Positions 27,125 to 35,643 of a stretch of 36,244 bases of DNA are shown here, in pieces (position 1 is the first letter of the stretch; every line of letters begins with the position of its first letter). This DNA is from Campylobacterales bacterium (lineage in GTDB: Bacteria > Campylobacterota > Campylobacteria > Campylobacterales > QNZT01): contig JAMONX010000082.1 of the NCBI GenBank assembly GCA_027066435.1, forward strand, positions 1 to 36,244. The letters are read 5' to 3'. Made by a program: the position numbers and the translations under genes. The notes beneath the pieces are model-generated. The model did not search any database and had not been told where the DNA came from. It saw only the letters and a list, made by a program, of their open reading frames with translations.

Positions 27125-28495
27125 ATGGAAAAATTGAAATATTTTTTTAGACCAAAAGATAGTTTTAGTGAAAATGAGTGGATATTTAGATATAAAGTTA
27201 GAGCTTTGCTTATTATATCATTTTGTGTTGGTGTTGGTATTATTCTTTTTGGATTTTATCGTATTTCTTTGGACAATAAGATAGCAGGTATTTCTCAAAT
27301 ATTTTTTGGTGTAATTTTACTATTTGGTTTTTTTATTTTGCGTAATGAAAAAAAGTATTATCGAATTTTAGCTATGATTTTTTTCATTCTGGCTTTTATA
27401 CTTTTAGTTATTATCTTCTTTTTTGTACCTCAAAATTCTGCTCGTATATTGTGGATGGTAGCTCTTTTGGTATTTGTATTTTTTTTGCTTGATAAGAGTG
27501 GAGGAGTACTCTTTTTATCTCTATTTTTACTTTTTATGTTTTATCTTATTTTTACTGATTATCCATACAGTGTTATAGAATTTATAACATTTTTTTCAAC
27601 TATTCTCACAACTTCACTGATACTTTTTGCATATGAAAAAGTTAAAATAAGAGAGAAAGAGCGACTTCTATCTTATAATGAAACTTTACAAAAAGAGATA
27701 GATAAGCAGACAAAAGAGTTAAATATTTTAAATGAGGGGCTTGAATATAGAGTTCAAGAAGAGTTAGATAAGAGATTAGAGCAGGAGCAAATGTTACTTC
27801 ATCAATGTCGTCTAGCTAGTATGGGTGAAATGATTGATTCTATTGCTCATCAATGGAGGCAGCCACTGATGAATATAAATGCAATTTTGATGAATATAGA
27901 TAGAGCTGTAGAGATGAAAAAAGATGAAGTTTTTATAGAAAGCAAAATTGATGAAGCAGCATCTTTAACTTCACATATGTCACAAACTATTGAAGATTTT
28001 AGAGATATATTTAAGATAAAAAAAGAGATGACAAAATTTTATATTACGGATGTAATTTATGATGTTAAGATGCTGATGAAAAACAGCTTAAAAGATATAG
28101 AGGTAAATTTTGAAAAAGAGTCAAACATAAGTATTATAAGTTATAAAAGTGAATTTATGCAGGTTATTATAATTCTTTTAAATAATGCTTTAGAGATTTT
28201 AAATGCGAGAGAGATTAAAGATAAGAGGATTAATATTTTGTTAAAAGAGTTTGATAAAGATATTTTTTTATCTATAGAAGATAATGCAGGGGGCATAGAT
28301 ACATCTGTGATTGAGCAGATTTTTAATCCATATTTTACAACTAAAAATAGATCAGGCGGTACGGGATTAGGTCTGTATATAGCAAAAATTATAATAGAGC
28401 ATAATATGAAAGGCTATATAAATGTTAGAAATAGTACAAATGGTGCAATTTTTACTATAAAAATCAAAAAGGAGATGCATGAGAGCAATACTTGA
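27125..28495 (+). CDS. Membrane sensor histidine kinase
   Basis: A 456-aa sensor kinase. Six hydrophobic segments lie at about residues 27-48, 53-72, 80-101, 107-122, 127-144 and 150-170, with almost no periplasmic loop, so the signal is probably sensed within or at the membrane. A coiled coil (about 172-225) leads to the H-box AHQWRQPLMN with His242. The ATPase domain shows an N box (NNALEIL), G1 (DNAGGID), F box (NPYFTTK) and G2 (GGTGLGLYIAK). All catalytic motifs are intact. It overlaps the response regulator gene by 17 bp, so the two are a cognate pair. The ligand is unknown; it has no PAS, HAMP or Cache domain. Confidence 0.9.
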   Translation: MEKLKYFFRPKDSFSENEWIFRYKVRALLIISFCVGVGIILFGFYRISLDNKIAGISQIFFGVILLFGFFILRNEKKYYRILAMIFFILAFILLVIIFFFVPQNSARILWMVALLVFVFFLLDKSGGVLFLSLFLLFMFYLIFTDYPYSVIEFITFFSTILTTSLILFAYEKVKIREKERLLSYNETLQKEIDKQTKELNILNEGLEYRVQEELDKRLEQEQMLLHQCRLASMGEMIDSIAHQWRQPLMNINAILMNIDRAVEMKKDEVFIESKIDEAASLTSHMSQTIEDFRDIFKIKKEMTKFYITDVIYDVKMLMKNSLKDIEVNFEKESNISIISYKSEFMQVIIILLNNALEILNAREIKDKRINILLKEFDKDIFLSIEDNAGGIDTSVIEQIFNPYFTTKNRSGGTGLGLYIAKIIIEHNMKGYINVRNSTNGAIFTIKIKKEMHESNT

Positions 28496-29162
28496 AAACT
28501 ATACAATTTTATATGTTGAAGATGAGTTAGATGTACAAGCTAATATGAGTGAATACTTAAGAAGTTATTTTAAAAAAGTATATCTTGCTACAAATGGTAA
28601 AGAGGCACTTTTGCTTTATGAAAAATTTTCTCCTGATGTACTTTTACTTGATATTAATATTCCAGATGTAGATGGTCTTAGTGTAGCAAAAGAGATTCGA
28701 AAAAAAGATAAAGATATTAGAATAATTATGTTAACAGCACATACAGATGAAGAGAAACTTTTAAAAGCTCTTGACTTAAAGCTTACAAAATATCTTGTAA
28801 AACCAGTTAGTCCAAAAGATTTTAAAAAAGCTTTATCAATTTTAGCAAAAGAGTTACTAGAGTCTAGAAACCTACTAGTTCCTTTAGATGAACACCATAT
28901 TTGGAGCAAACCCACCATGCAACTTTTATATATCAATAAAGAGATAGAGTTGACACAAAAAGAGAGACTGCTTTTAAGCCTTTTGATAGATAAAAGAGGT
29001 TTTTGTGTAACTTATGCTGATATCATGGCTGTTGTATGGGAAGATAAGTTTGATAAAGAGGTATCTATAGATTCTGTAAAATCCCAAATAAGTCTTTTAA
29101 GGAAAAAACTACCTAAAAATCTTATAGAAAATGTATATGGAAAAGGGTATACACTAAAATAA
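28479..29162 (+). CDS. OmpR/PhoB-family response regulator
   Basis: A 227-aa DNA-binding response regulator. The receiver domain (residues about 8-122) has the acidic cluster VEDE, phospho-acceptor Asp58 (LLLDINIP), Thr in IMLTAH and Lys in YLVKP. The C-terminal winged helix (about 135-227) includes ELTQKERLLLSLLI, SIDSVKSQISLLRKKL and the terminal GKGYTLK. AGGAG lies 7 nt before the ATG, inside the kinase gene. Family members bind direct repeats about 10-11 bp apart. Such repeats begin one base after this gene's stop codon, in front of the lipoprotein gene. Confidence 0.92.
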   Translation: MRAILENYTILYVEDELDVQANMSEYLRSYFKKVYLATNGKEALLLYEKFSPDVLLLDINIPDVDGLSVAKEIRKKDKDIRIIMLTAHTDEEKLLKALDLKLTKYLVKPVSPKDFKKALSILAKELLESRNLLVPLDEHHIWSKPTMQLLYINKEIELTQKERLLLSLLIDKRGFCVTYADIMAVVWEDKFDKEVSIDSVKSQISLLRKKLPKNLIENVYGKGYTLK

Positions 29163-29193
29163 ATCACACTTCATCACACTTTTTTATTATACT
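29163..29193 (+). promoter_or_regulatory. Direct-repeat operator and promoter, lipoprotein gene 1
   Basis: ATCACACTTCATCACACT at 29163-29180 contains two TCACACT units with a 10-bp period, followed 7 nt later by the -10 box TATACT (29188-29193). The repeats occupy the -35 position, as for OmpR/PhoB-type activators. The identical 18-mer with the same spacing is at 31004-31021. Confidence 0.7.
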
Positions 29194-29215
29194 ACCTAAA
29201 AAAAGGATTTAATTT

Positions 29216-30958
29216 ATGAAAATAAAATACTCACTTATGATAGCTTCAATGCTTTTAGTTTTTGGTGGTTGTGGTGGAGATAGTGGTACTCCAAGTAGTG
29301 AAAGTGATACTAAAACAGGTTTTGTAGGAGATGGTTATATAGAAGGTGCTTATGTCTGTCATGATAGTAACTCTAATATGAGTTGCTTAGATGAGACTTA
29401 TGCTACAACTTTGGCTGATGGTAGTTTTACACTAAGTAATTTTGATTCAACAAAAGAGCTGTTAGCTCAAATTCCAGTAGGGTCTATAGATCATGGGCCG
29501 TTTGCTGATGGTAGCACTTCTTCTCGTACTATCTCTACTGAAGTTTTATACTACTATCCTGCAAATGGTTCAAATGCAAATGATAAAGTCTTTATAAGCC
29601 CCATAAGTGCTCTAATTTCGGCACAGATGAAAGCTATGCCTGCACTATCTTTAAGTGATGCTAAAAATATAATAAGCTCAAACATAGGAGTTTCTAACAG
29701 CCTAGAGATACTTGATAACTATTTAGAAAAAAATTCAACTCAAAGTAACACTATACATCAGATAGCAGAAGTTATTCACTCTTCGATAGAGTCATCTTCT
29801 GCTCAACAAACATCAACTTATGCTAATACTATAGACTATATACTTGGTGAGTTAAATGATATATCTGCAGAAATTTTAGATGCAAATAGTTCAGATTTTA
29901 ATGCATCAAATCATATAGTAATAGCAACACCAAAAGCGGGTAATAATACACCACTTATATATACTCCTGTTGCAGATATTTGTGCTGATTTAACAAACAA
30001 AGAGTATTTTGCTTTTGAAGATTGGGATAGCAATCAAGGAGGTGGTTATATTGAAAAAAGAGAGTTAAAAAATATTTTTATAGACCAAAACGATATTTTA
30101 CAGATAAAAAATGAGGTATATAACTCAGGATGGAGCATAAATACCCAACAAACTACATTTGAACAAAACTATCTAAATAATATAGACGAAACTATAATCA
30201 ATATGGCTCAGGTAAACTCTACTAATTATACTAAACCTATGCATGATGTACCCCTTCCTGCTCAAAAAATATCTTGTAGTGGATCAAGTGCTATTTTTAA
30301 TGCAAATGGATTTAAATATAAACTTATAGCATCACAGGCAGACATAAATGGTATAACTGGTACAAATTTACCATATGGTAGTACTATAGGATCTATCATA
30401 AACCCTATTACCTTTGATCCTGGAGACAAAATCTACAAAATACTGGCTATTATTCAAGATGATATATATGGTGTTGATAACAATGAAATAGTACATAATG
30501 ATACAACTTTCACACCTATGAACAATAGTGCAAATATCTCTTCAATGGTTCAATCAACCAATACAAGTTTTTTGGTAGAATTTCAAGATAGCAATAATTA
30601 TACAAAGCTAAAACTAGTTACTACAGCAAGTAGCCAAAATAACGGTGTAGTAAATGTAATTAGAGTAGAAAACTCTAACATAACCTCCTCAACAACAAAA
30701 ACTTATCATGTAGAGGTACATAACTCTCATCCATTTTTTGTAGTAGAAAATTACAAGGGAGTTGGATTTGATCTTTTTCTTGGAAAAGTTGATGCCATAG
30801 ATAGTAGTAATTTTGTCTATGGGTCAATAATAAGAACAGGATTGAGCTTCTATTTTACACAAGGTGGGATTCAAGCTGGAGATATTTTAGATGATATTTT
30901 ATTAAACCAATCTGCAAAAAATAGAGTTTTATCAGCTAAAAATATAACTCATCCATAA
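29216..30958 (+). CDS. Large lipoprotein of unknown function
   Basis: A 580-aa protein with a lipoprotein signal peptide (MKIKYSLMIASMLLVFGGC, lipidated Cys at residue 19) followed by a Gly/Ser/Thr/Asp-rich linker. Residues about 38-75 (GYIEGAYVCHDSNSNMSC, then LADGSFTLSNF) resemble a small carboxypeptidase-regulatory-like beta-sandwich seen near the N-terminus of some bacterial surface lipoproteins. The rest I do not recognise; it is Asn/Ser-rich with one DWDSNQGGGYIEKREL stretch. AAAGGA precedes the ATG. It follows the response regulator and has its own direct-repeat promoter, so it is probably a target of that regulator. It ends at a 14-bp hairpin. Confidence 0.72.
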   Translation: MKIKYSLMIASMLLVFGGCGGDSGTPSSESDTKTGFVGDGYIEGAYVCHDSNSNMSCLDETYATTLADGSFTLSNFDSTKELLAQIPVGSIDHGPFADGSTSSRTISTEVLYYYPANGSNANDKVFISPISALISAQMKAMPALSLSDAKNIISSNIGVSNSLEILDNYLEKNSTQSNTIHQIAEVIHSSIESSSAQQTSTYANTIDYILGELNDISAEILDANSSDFNASNHIVIATPKAGNNTPLIYTPVADICADLTNKEYFAFEDWDSNQGGGYIEKRELKNIFIDQNDILQIKNEVYNSGWSINTQQTTFEQNYLNNIDETIINMAQVNSTNYTKPMHDVPLPAQKISCSGSSAIFNANGFKYKLIASQADINGITGTNLPYGSTIGSIINPITFDPGDKIYKILAIIQDDIYGVDNNEIVHNDTTFTPMNNSANISSMVQSTNTSFLVEFQDSNNYTKLKLVTTASSQNNGVVNVIRVENSNITSSTTKTYHVEVHNSHPFFVVENYKGVGFDLFLGKVDAIDSSNFVYGSIIRTGLSFYFTQGGIQAGDILDDILLNQSAKNRVLSAKNITHP

Positions 30959-30994
30959 AAATTTAGTGAGTATATTTAATTACTCACTAAATTT
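30959..30994 (+). terminator. Hairpin after lipoprotein gene 1
   Basis: A perfect 14-bp inverted repeat, AAATTTAGTGAGTA (30959-30972) and TACTCACTAAATTT (30981-30994) with an 8-nt loop, begins directly after the stop codon. Only a weak T-stretch follows. It separates the first lipoprotein transcript from the promoter of the second. Confidence 0.6.
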
Positions 30995-31003
30995 CAGTTT
31001 GTC

Positions 31004-31034
31004 ATCACACTTCATCACACTCTTTTGTTAAGAT
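31004..31034 (+). promoter_or_regulatory. Direct-repeat operator and promoter, lipoprotein gene 2
   Basis: ATCACACTTCATCACACT at 31004-31021 is identical to the site at 29163, and 7 nt later TAAGAT (31029-31034) occupies the same place as TATACT in the first promoter. The -10 match is poor, which fits dependence on an activator. The start codon at 31099 leaves a leader of about 58 nt. Confidence 0.65.
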
Positions 31035-31098
31035 TTTATATCATTGATATAAAAGAATCTAACTTTTGTCAAATGAAATCAATTTCAAAGGATACAGG

Positions 31099-34000
31099 AT
31101 GAGAGTAATAACCGCATTATCACTCGTGACTATAACTATGTTATATTTTAGTGGATGTGGTGGAGAAGAGTCATCTCTACCACCAGAAAAAAAAGCTGAA
31201 ACTGAGGGAATTTCCCAAAGTGAGTATGATGTAAAAATCTGTACAGATAAAAATAGAAGTGATGAGGGGTGTGAGAAAGCAAGAGCTTTTGATCCAAATA
31301 AAACTGTTGCTGTACTCTCTCCTCCAAAAGATATAGGTATAGGAACTACTAGTTATTTTGATGGAGATAAATTTATCGTTGTATCAAAAGATGAAAAGGC
31401 TATATCTCCTTACAATATGTTAACAGAAGGAATTTTAGCATATATAAAAAGTGGCAATGCTTCTTGGTGTGGACCGTGTAGAATGGTTAATAATATTGAA
31501 GATGTAAAAAAACTTTTAGAAGATGAGTTTAAGTTAGATGGCAGTGAGAAACAAAATAAAGCATTTTTGGCTGCTTATAGTTCTAATTTAGATAAATTTG
31601 CTGGCTTGGGTTTTGAAGTCAAAGAGGCACATCAACTATCTATTGAATCTATGGTGGAAAAACTTTTAAATTTCACACAGGTTAATTTATCAAAACTTGC
31701 TCCTTGTGATAGTGACTATACAGGTGGTCCTTGTCCTAGTATAACAGCAGATCAAATAACACTTAGTAATGTAACGGATAAAATACTAAGAATTAGCAAA
31801 GATGAAGCATCACAAAAAGCTTATGAAAAAAGAGATAGAGAGGATAAACTAAAACCATATGAAGAAGTATTTGATAAGTTAGAGTGTAAAGATAATGAAT
31901 CAAAACAGATATTTATGTATGGCATAGCTGATAATTTTAATACAACAAATAGCGAACCAACAAATCCTAAACCAGCTCTATTATCTGTGTTAAATGTCTA
32001 CACTCCATATGGTTATGTTAATCCATATGACTACTTTGCAAGTATAAATAATCCAAATTTCTTTGCAGAAACATTAGACAATTTACCAACAAATTTAACA
32101 CAAGGTATTATAGTCCTAGGGCTAAAAGAGTATGGTTATAGATTTACTGATACACCATCATATCAGGATATATATGAAATAGGCAGTATAGATAATGGAT
32201 TATTTCAAGCCCAAGCTAATAATGCGATAGGAATGGTTAGTGATATCAGAACAAACTGGAATAGCATTAACACAAATATATATTTTAAAGACTTATCACA
32301 AATTGCAAATCCATCAGGACAAAGTTTGCTTACAAGAGTTCAATCAGGACAAAACTATCTTGATATTTTCTTTGGAATAACTACAAATGTAGATTTTATA
32401 GCAGTTGCTGCTTGTACTCCAAAAGAAAAACCAACAGGTATACCAGTACCAGAAATACCAGATAAACTAGAATGCAAAGAGGCTGCGGGTGAAAACTTAG
32501 TGCAAATTTGGGGTGGAAATGGTGATGATTTTGTACTACCAATAGATTCTGCAAATCCACCTTCAATAGTTAGTTCGCATCCATCGTTGATAGCTTATGA
32601 TGAGAGTATTGTTGAGAAGATAGGAGTCTTTGGAGATAGTTTAACTCTGCCTACTAACTCTACTATAACAAAAGCCCAATTACTTGTAAATACAAAAGCA
32701 GCTACTCAAGGCTCTATAAATGACAAGATATTTTTTGGGAATTTTACAGCAAACAAAGCTGGTTTATATAATCCAAACAGCAATGGCATAGCAACTTTAA
32801 ATGGAGGAACAGCACATATTATAGATGATTTATCGCCTATTTACGATACAATTACTCAAAATCAGATAGGAAGTTTTTTATCTCTTTTAAACTCTGGAAT
32901 CTCAAATCTTGATGTAGTTGTAAAAGATCAAACAATAGTTGATAGTGTTAGACTCTCTATGTGTGTTGTAGAAAATCCTAAAGAGGGTGATATAGGTATT
33001 AAGAAAAAATTGGTAAAACAGTACAATAGAGATGGTTTAAATTATGGTATATTTGAGATATCATTTAGTGGTTCACTTCCTGCAAATGAGACTCTTGTAG
33101 TTGAAGATGTAGTACCAAATGGTGCAAATATCACCCATCTTAGTGCTATACCTTGGAATTGTACACCAACACCAACTATATATAGTGGTAGTACAATGAG
33201 TTGTGAATTAACTGGAGCATACTCACCAATACCTCCAATCATATTAACTATGCAGACAAAAGGCGATACTCTAACAAACTGTGCATCTATAACAAAAGGA
33301 GTAGATACTTACTACAACAATAACCAAGAAAATGATAGAAGCTGTGATACGATGACTGCTGATCCAGATCCAGCTGATCCTACACTTCCAGAGAGCTGTA
33401 AAGAGAAAATCCAAATAGATTTAAGCCAAGCTATAACTTGGAAAGATAGTGCTGGGAATCAACCAACTGTACATAATGCAGTTCCATCTGTTTGGGATAA
33501 CTCATATAACTGGTTTAATTTTGCAAAAACATCAAATACAGATCATCTATTAAAATCTGAATTTTGTAGTTGTGGTGGTGGAAGTGTTAAAATCGAAGGA
33601 TTAAAGACAGATAATACAGGATATATTGACCTTAAAAATCTTGGTAGTAATAGTACTGTAAGAATTGTTGAACAGACTCAAAACTCACAAGCAACTATGG
33701 CTAGTTGGGGAAATGTAGCATCTGGTATAGCAAATTTTCCTTATAGTGGTAACGGAGTAAATTATCAATTAGAACTTGGGGTACATAACTATCGTTCTAA
33801 TAGTGGCGGTGCAGTCAAAGGAGTTTTAGAATTTATAGGACATAAAGGAAGATGTAATGATACTGATACTGTAGATAATGGTGGAGGATTTAAACCAATA
33901 GTTTTAGAGGAAGAGAGAATTATCGTATATCCTCCAATTATTAATCCTGGCACAACTACTCCAGGTGATGTTGTTGTTGAACCTATGGGACCACTATCAA

Positions 34001-34245
34001 AAAAGGTTAATGGATCTATAGTTATAGAAAACAATCCTCTACCTATCGTAATATCTGTAGATAGCGATAAAGTAGTTGCCATTGATCCAGATGAGTTTAC
34101 AGGTCCAATTCCTTCAAATCTTGATCCAACAGTTGTTTTTGGATGTAGTGGAGGACACTATAGAGTAGCTTGGTTGGATGAAGGCGGATTTCATTCATAC
34201 ACATCTGATGTTTCTTGCAGTCCAGATTGGAATGTAGCATTTTAA
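31099..34245 (+). CDS. Very large lipoprotein with a WCGPC motif and DUF11-like region
   Basis: A 1048-aa protein from the ATG at 31099, which has AAAGGA 6 nt upstream and starts exactly at the signal peptide (MRVITALSLVTITMLYFSGC, Cys20 lipidated). An in-frame TTG 33 nt earlier would put hydrophilic residues before the signal and lacks a ribosome site. Residues 122-130 read SWCGPCRMV, the thioredoxin active-site pattern, but the surrounding sequence does not show a clear thioredoxin fold. A later section (about 640-750: NETLVVEDVVPNGANITHL, then SCELTGAY) resembles DUF11-type surface repeats, and the tail is Cys- and Gly-rich. Probably envelope-anchored; function unknown. It shares its upstream operator with the preceding lipoprotein gene. 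Confidence 0.72.
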   Translation: MRVITALSLVTITMLYFSGCGGEESSLPPEKKAETEGISQSEYDVKICTDKNRSDEGCEKARAFDPNKTVAVLSPPKDIGIGTTSYFDGDKFIVVSKDEKAISPYNMLTEGILAYIKSGNASWCGPCRMVNNIEDVKKLLEDEFKLDGSEKQNKAFLAAYSSNLDKFAGLGFEVKEAHQLSIESMVEKLLNFTQVNLSKLAPCDSDYTGGPCPSITADQITLSNVTDKILRISKDEASQKAYEKRDREDKLKPYEEVFDKLECKDNESKQIFMYGIADNFNTTNSEPTNPKPALLSVLNVYTPYGYVNPYDYFASINNPNFFAETLDNLPTNLTQGIIVLGLKEYGYRFTDTPSYQDIYEIGSIDNGLFQAQANNAIGMVSDIRTNWNSINTNIYFKDLSQIANPSGQSLLTRVQSGQNYLDIFFGITTNVDFIAVAACTPKEKPTGIPVPEIPDKLECKEAAGENLVQIWGGNGDDFVLPIDSANPPSIVSSHPSLIAYDESIVEKIGVFGDSLTLPTNSTITKAQLLVNTKAATQGSINDKIFFGNFTANKAGLYNPNSNGIATLNGGTAHIIDDLSPIYDTITQNQIGSFLSLLNSGISNLDVVVKDQTIVDSVRLSMCVVENPKEGDIGIKKKLVKQYNRDGLNYGIFEISFSGSLPANETLVVEDVVPNGANITHLSAIPWNCTPTPTIYSGSTMSCELTGAYSPIPPIILTMQTKGDTLTNCASITKGVDTYYNNNQENDRSCDTMTADPDPADPTLPESCKEKIQIDLSQAITWKDSAGNQPTVHNAVPSVWDNSYNWFNFAKTSNTDHLLKSEFCSCGGGSVKIEGLKTDNTGYIDLKNLGSNSTVRIVEQTQNSQATMASWGNVASGIANFPYSGNGVNYQLELGVHNYRSNSGGAVKGVLEFIGHKGRCNDTDTVDNGGGFKPIVLEEERIIVYPPIINPGTTTPGDVVVEPMGPLSKKVNGSIVIENNPLPIVISVDSDKVVAIDPDEFTGPIPSNLDPTVVFGCSGGHYRVAWLDEGGFHSYTSDVSCSPDWNVAF

Positions 34246-34254
34246 AAGAAGGTA

Positions 34255-34280
34255 GATAGACTAATGAATTTTAGTCTATC
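34255..34280 (+). terminator. Hairpin after lipoprotein gene 2
   Basis: A 10-bp stem, GATAGACTAA (34255-34264) and TTAGTCTATC (34271-34280) with a 6-nt loop, starts 9 nt after the stop codon. A strict T-run is lacking, so its efficiency is uncertain. Confidence 0.5.
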
Positions 34281-34398
34281 ATCTTTAGTACAAACTCTCC
34301 TACTTTTTTTGCTTACTTTCTTAAACTAAAAATATTCAAATTCATTTATCTAACAGTTTTGTTGTATCTGAACTTATTTTAGCACTAAAAAAAAAGAA

Positions 34399-34539
34399 TT
34401 AAGCTTTGCCCCCGTGTACTTCTTCTTTTTGTATTTCATCACTATTTTGAGCTAATTTTTTTTTACGCTTTTCTTCTTTTTTTTTCTCTTTTTCCAATTC
34501 ACGAGCCCGTTTTTCATAAGTGTAGTTTGTTTTAGCCAT
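34399..34539 (-). CDS. 46-aa Lys/Glu-rich microprotein
   Basis: A short gene: ATG at 34539 with AGGA 6 nt upstream, 46 codons and TAA at 34399. The product starts MAKTNYTYEKRARELEKEKK and continues as a highly charged single helix rich in Lys and Glu, ending VHGGKA. Similar 'MAKTNY...EKR...KKKEEKR' microproteins are, as I recall, annotated as conserved hypotheticals in several Proteobacteria; I cannot check this here. The ribosome site and the helical composition support real coding. It may share the transcript of the 33-aa gene upstream. A role in nucleic acid or ribosome binding is only a guess from charge. Confidence 0.65.
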   Translation of the reverse strand: MAKTNYTYEKRARELEKEKKKEEKRKKKLAQNSDEIQKEEVHGGKA

Positions 34540-34605
34540 TAGTAATCCTATTTTTTTAATATTTAATAAATTGTTGAGCTTTGTAATAATATGGACACAG
34601 CAATT

Positions 34606-34707
34606 TTAACTTTTAGCTTTTTTTAACTTCTTGTCATTTCGCTTTTCTTTTAAAGTCTTTGCTGGTGCTTTCTTAACTGTTTTTTGAGTATTCTTACCTT
34701 TTGCCAC
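34606..34707 (-). CDS. 33-aa Lys-rich microprotein
   Basis: GTG start at 34707 with a strong AAAGGAGA ribosome site 4-5 nt upstream, then 33 codons and TAA at 34606. The product begins MAKGKNTQKTVKKAPAKTLK and ends KKLKKAKS; about 40 percent of its residues are Lys or Arg. A near-consensus promoter lies 47 nt before it. It is separated by 66 bp from the 46-aa gene downstream and lies downstream of csp. It looks like a conserved basic microprotein (inference); nucleic acid binding would fit the charge but is not shown. Confidence 0.65.
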   Translation of the reverse strand: MAKGKNTQKTVKKAPAKTLKEKRNDKKLKKAKS

Positions 34708-34753
34708 GATCTCTCCTTTGATTCAAATTTGTTAATCGTATAATCTTTCATAC

Positions 34754-34781
34754 AGTATATATGACTTACACTTAAAGTCAA
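34754..34781 (-). promoter_or_regulatory. Promoter of the microprotein genes with palindrome
   Basis: Minus strand: TTGACT (34781-34776) and TATACT (34759-34754), 16 bp apart. The -35 and spacer overlap an inverted repeat TGACTT (34762-34767) and AAGTCA (34775-34780), 7 bp apart, which could be an operator. Confidence 0.6.
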
Positions 34782-34839
34782 ACTTTTTTAATTATTACTA
34801 AGTTTAGGTTGGAAGGTTTTAAAAAGAGGTTGTTTAAAG

Positions 34840-34868
34840 ACTATGAGCAGAGTAAATCTGCTCATAGT
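34840..34868 (-). terminator. Terminator hairpin after the cold-shock gene
   Basis: A perfect 12-bp stem, ACTATGAGCAGA (34840-34851) and TCTGCTCATAGT (34857-34868) with a 5-nt loop, lies 6 nt after the csp stop codon. On the minus strand it is followed by CTTT, a short U-tract. Confidence 0.65.
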
Positions 34869-34874
34869 GAAAGA

Positions 34875-35093
34875 TTACAGACCTGTAACATTTTCTGCTT
34901 GAGGACCTTTTTCACCTTTACCAAGTTCAAAAGTAACCTTTTGACCATCGTTTAGTGAAACACGGTCGTGACCATTGCTGTTAATTTGACGAAAGTGTAC
35001 GAATACATCTTTACCACCATTTTCTTGTTCGATAAATCCGAAACCTTTTTCGCTGTTGAACCATTTAACTGTTCCATTTACTAATTCTGCCAT
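34875..35093 (-). CDS. Cold-shock domain protein
   Basis: A 72-aa single cold-shock domain protein: [17 protein letters not shown] (RNP1 KGFGFIE), VFVHF (RNP2) and the closing GPQAENVT. It binds single-stranded nucleic acid and acts as an RNA chaperone. Length and motifs match the CspA/CspD group; the temperature dependence cannot be told. AAGGA lies 8 nt before the ATG. The 12-bp terminator downstream makes it monocistronic, and the 550-bp upstream region can hold a long leader, as in E. coli cspA. That comparison is inference. Confidence 0.95.
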   Translation of the reverse strand: MAELVNGTVKWFNSEKGFGFIEQENGGKDVFVHFRQINSNGHDRVSLNDGQKVTFELGKGEKGPQAENVTGL

Positions 35094-35643
35094 TGAGAAT
35101 CCTTTTTGTTTAATACACCATATTTCTAAAGTGGTTGAAAATCTAATAATAAGTTTGATTTTTAGGTGAATTTTACTGTTAACAGAAAGTCATCAATATA
35201 AAGCAGACTAAAGATGTAACTATAATCATCTTTCACTAGGAAATTTAGCTAAATTATTATTAAAACAACATAAAATAGATATTTTTACTGTTTTATTAAA
35301 AGAAGAGATAGCAAAAATGGTCTTGAGAATAGCTTGTTTCTTCTACTCTAATGGTTGTTTAAGTCTTCATGATAATTCCTCCTGTTTTTTATGTTATATT
35401 CCAAGTTTGAATACAAAATCAATACTTTTTCCTTAGTTTTTTGGTTATTTTTTTCAAAAAAAGCAACAGAATAGAGCTAAAATCAGTCGGGTAGGTATAT
35501 TTTTATTAGTGTAAAAAATCACCCCCCCATATGGATATGAGTATGCGTTCCCTTTTTTAGGTTTTCCCTTAAGTGAAACTCCTCGTGTCATTTGTAGTTA
35601 GGTTTGTGATATACTATGACTGAGAATAATTTATGGAGAAACA
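35094..35643. other. 550-bp region without a recognised gene
   Basis: This AT-rich region lies between the divergent csp and restriction-modification genes. It holds an exact 14-bp palindrome AATTTAGCTAAATT (35242-35255), a run of seven C at 35522-35528, and the promoter of the downstream gene. A 74-codon open stretch on the plus strand (35212-35433) has no usable start or ribosome site. I see no tRNA, sRNA or repeat array that I can support. Confidence 0.5.
35610..35638 (+). promoter_or_regulatory. -10 box and ribosome site of the type IIG gene
   Basis: TATACT at 35610-35615, preceded by TGTGA, is followed by GGAG at 35635-35638, 5 nt before the ATG at 35644. No convincing -35 box is present. 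Confidence 0.5.

Noticed and set aside
31066-31098. Upstream in-frame TTG start for the 1048-aa lipoprotein
   Set aside because: It would put hydrophilic residues before the lipoprotein signal peptide and has no ribosome site; the ATG at 31099 has AAAGGA.
31462-31488. Calling the 1048-aa lipoprotein a thioredoxin
   Set aside because: Only the WCGPC loop matches; the flanking strands and the cis-Pro region are not evident.
35212-35433. 74-codon open stretch on the plus strand upstream of the type IIG gene
   Set aside because: No start codon with a ribosome site; the only ATG is mid-frame, and the second half reads as low-quality Cys/Phe/Ser-rich sequence. It may be a remnant, but I cannot name a source.
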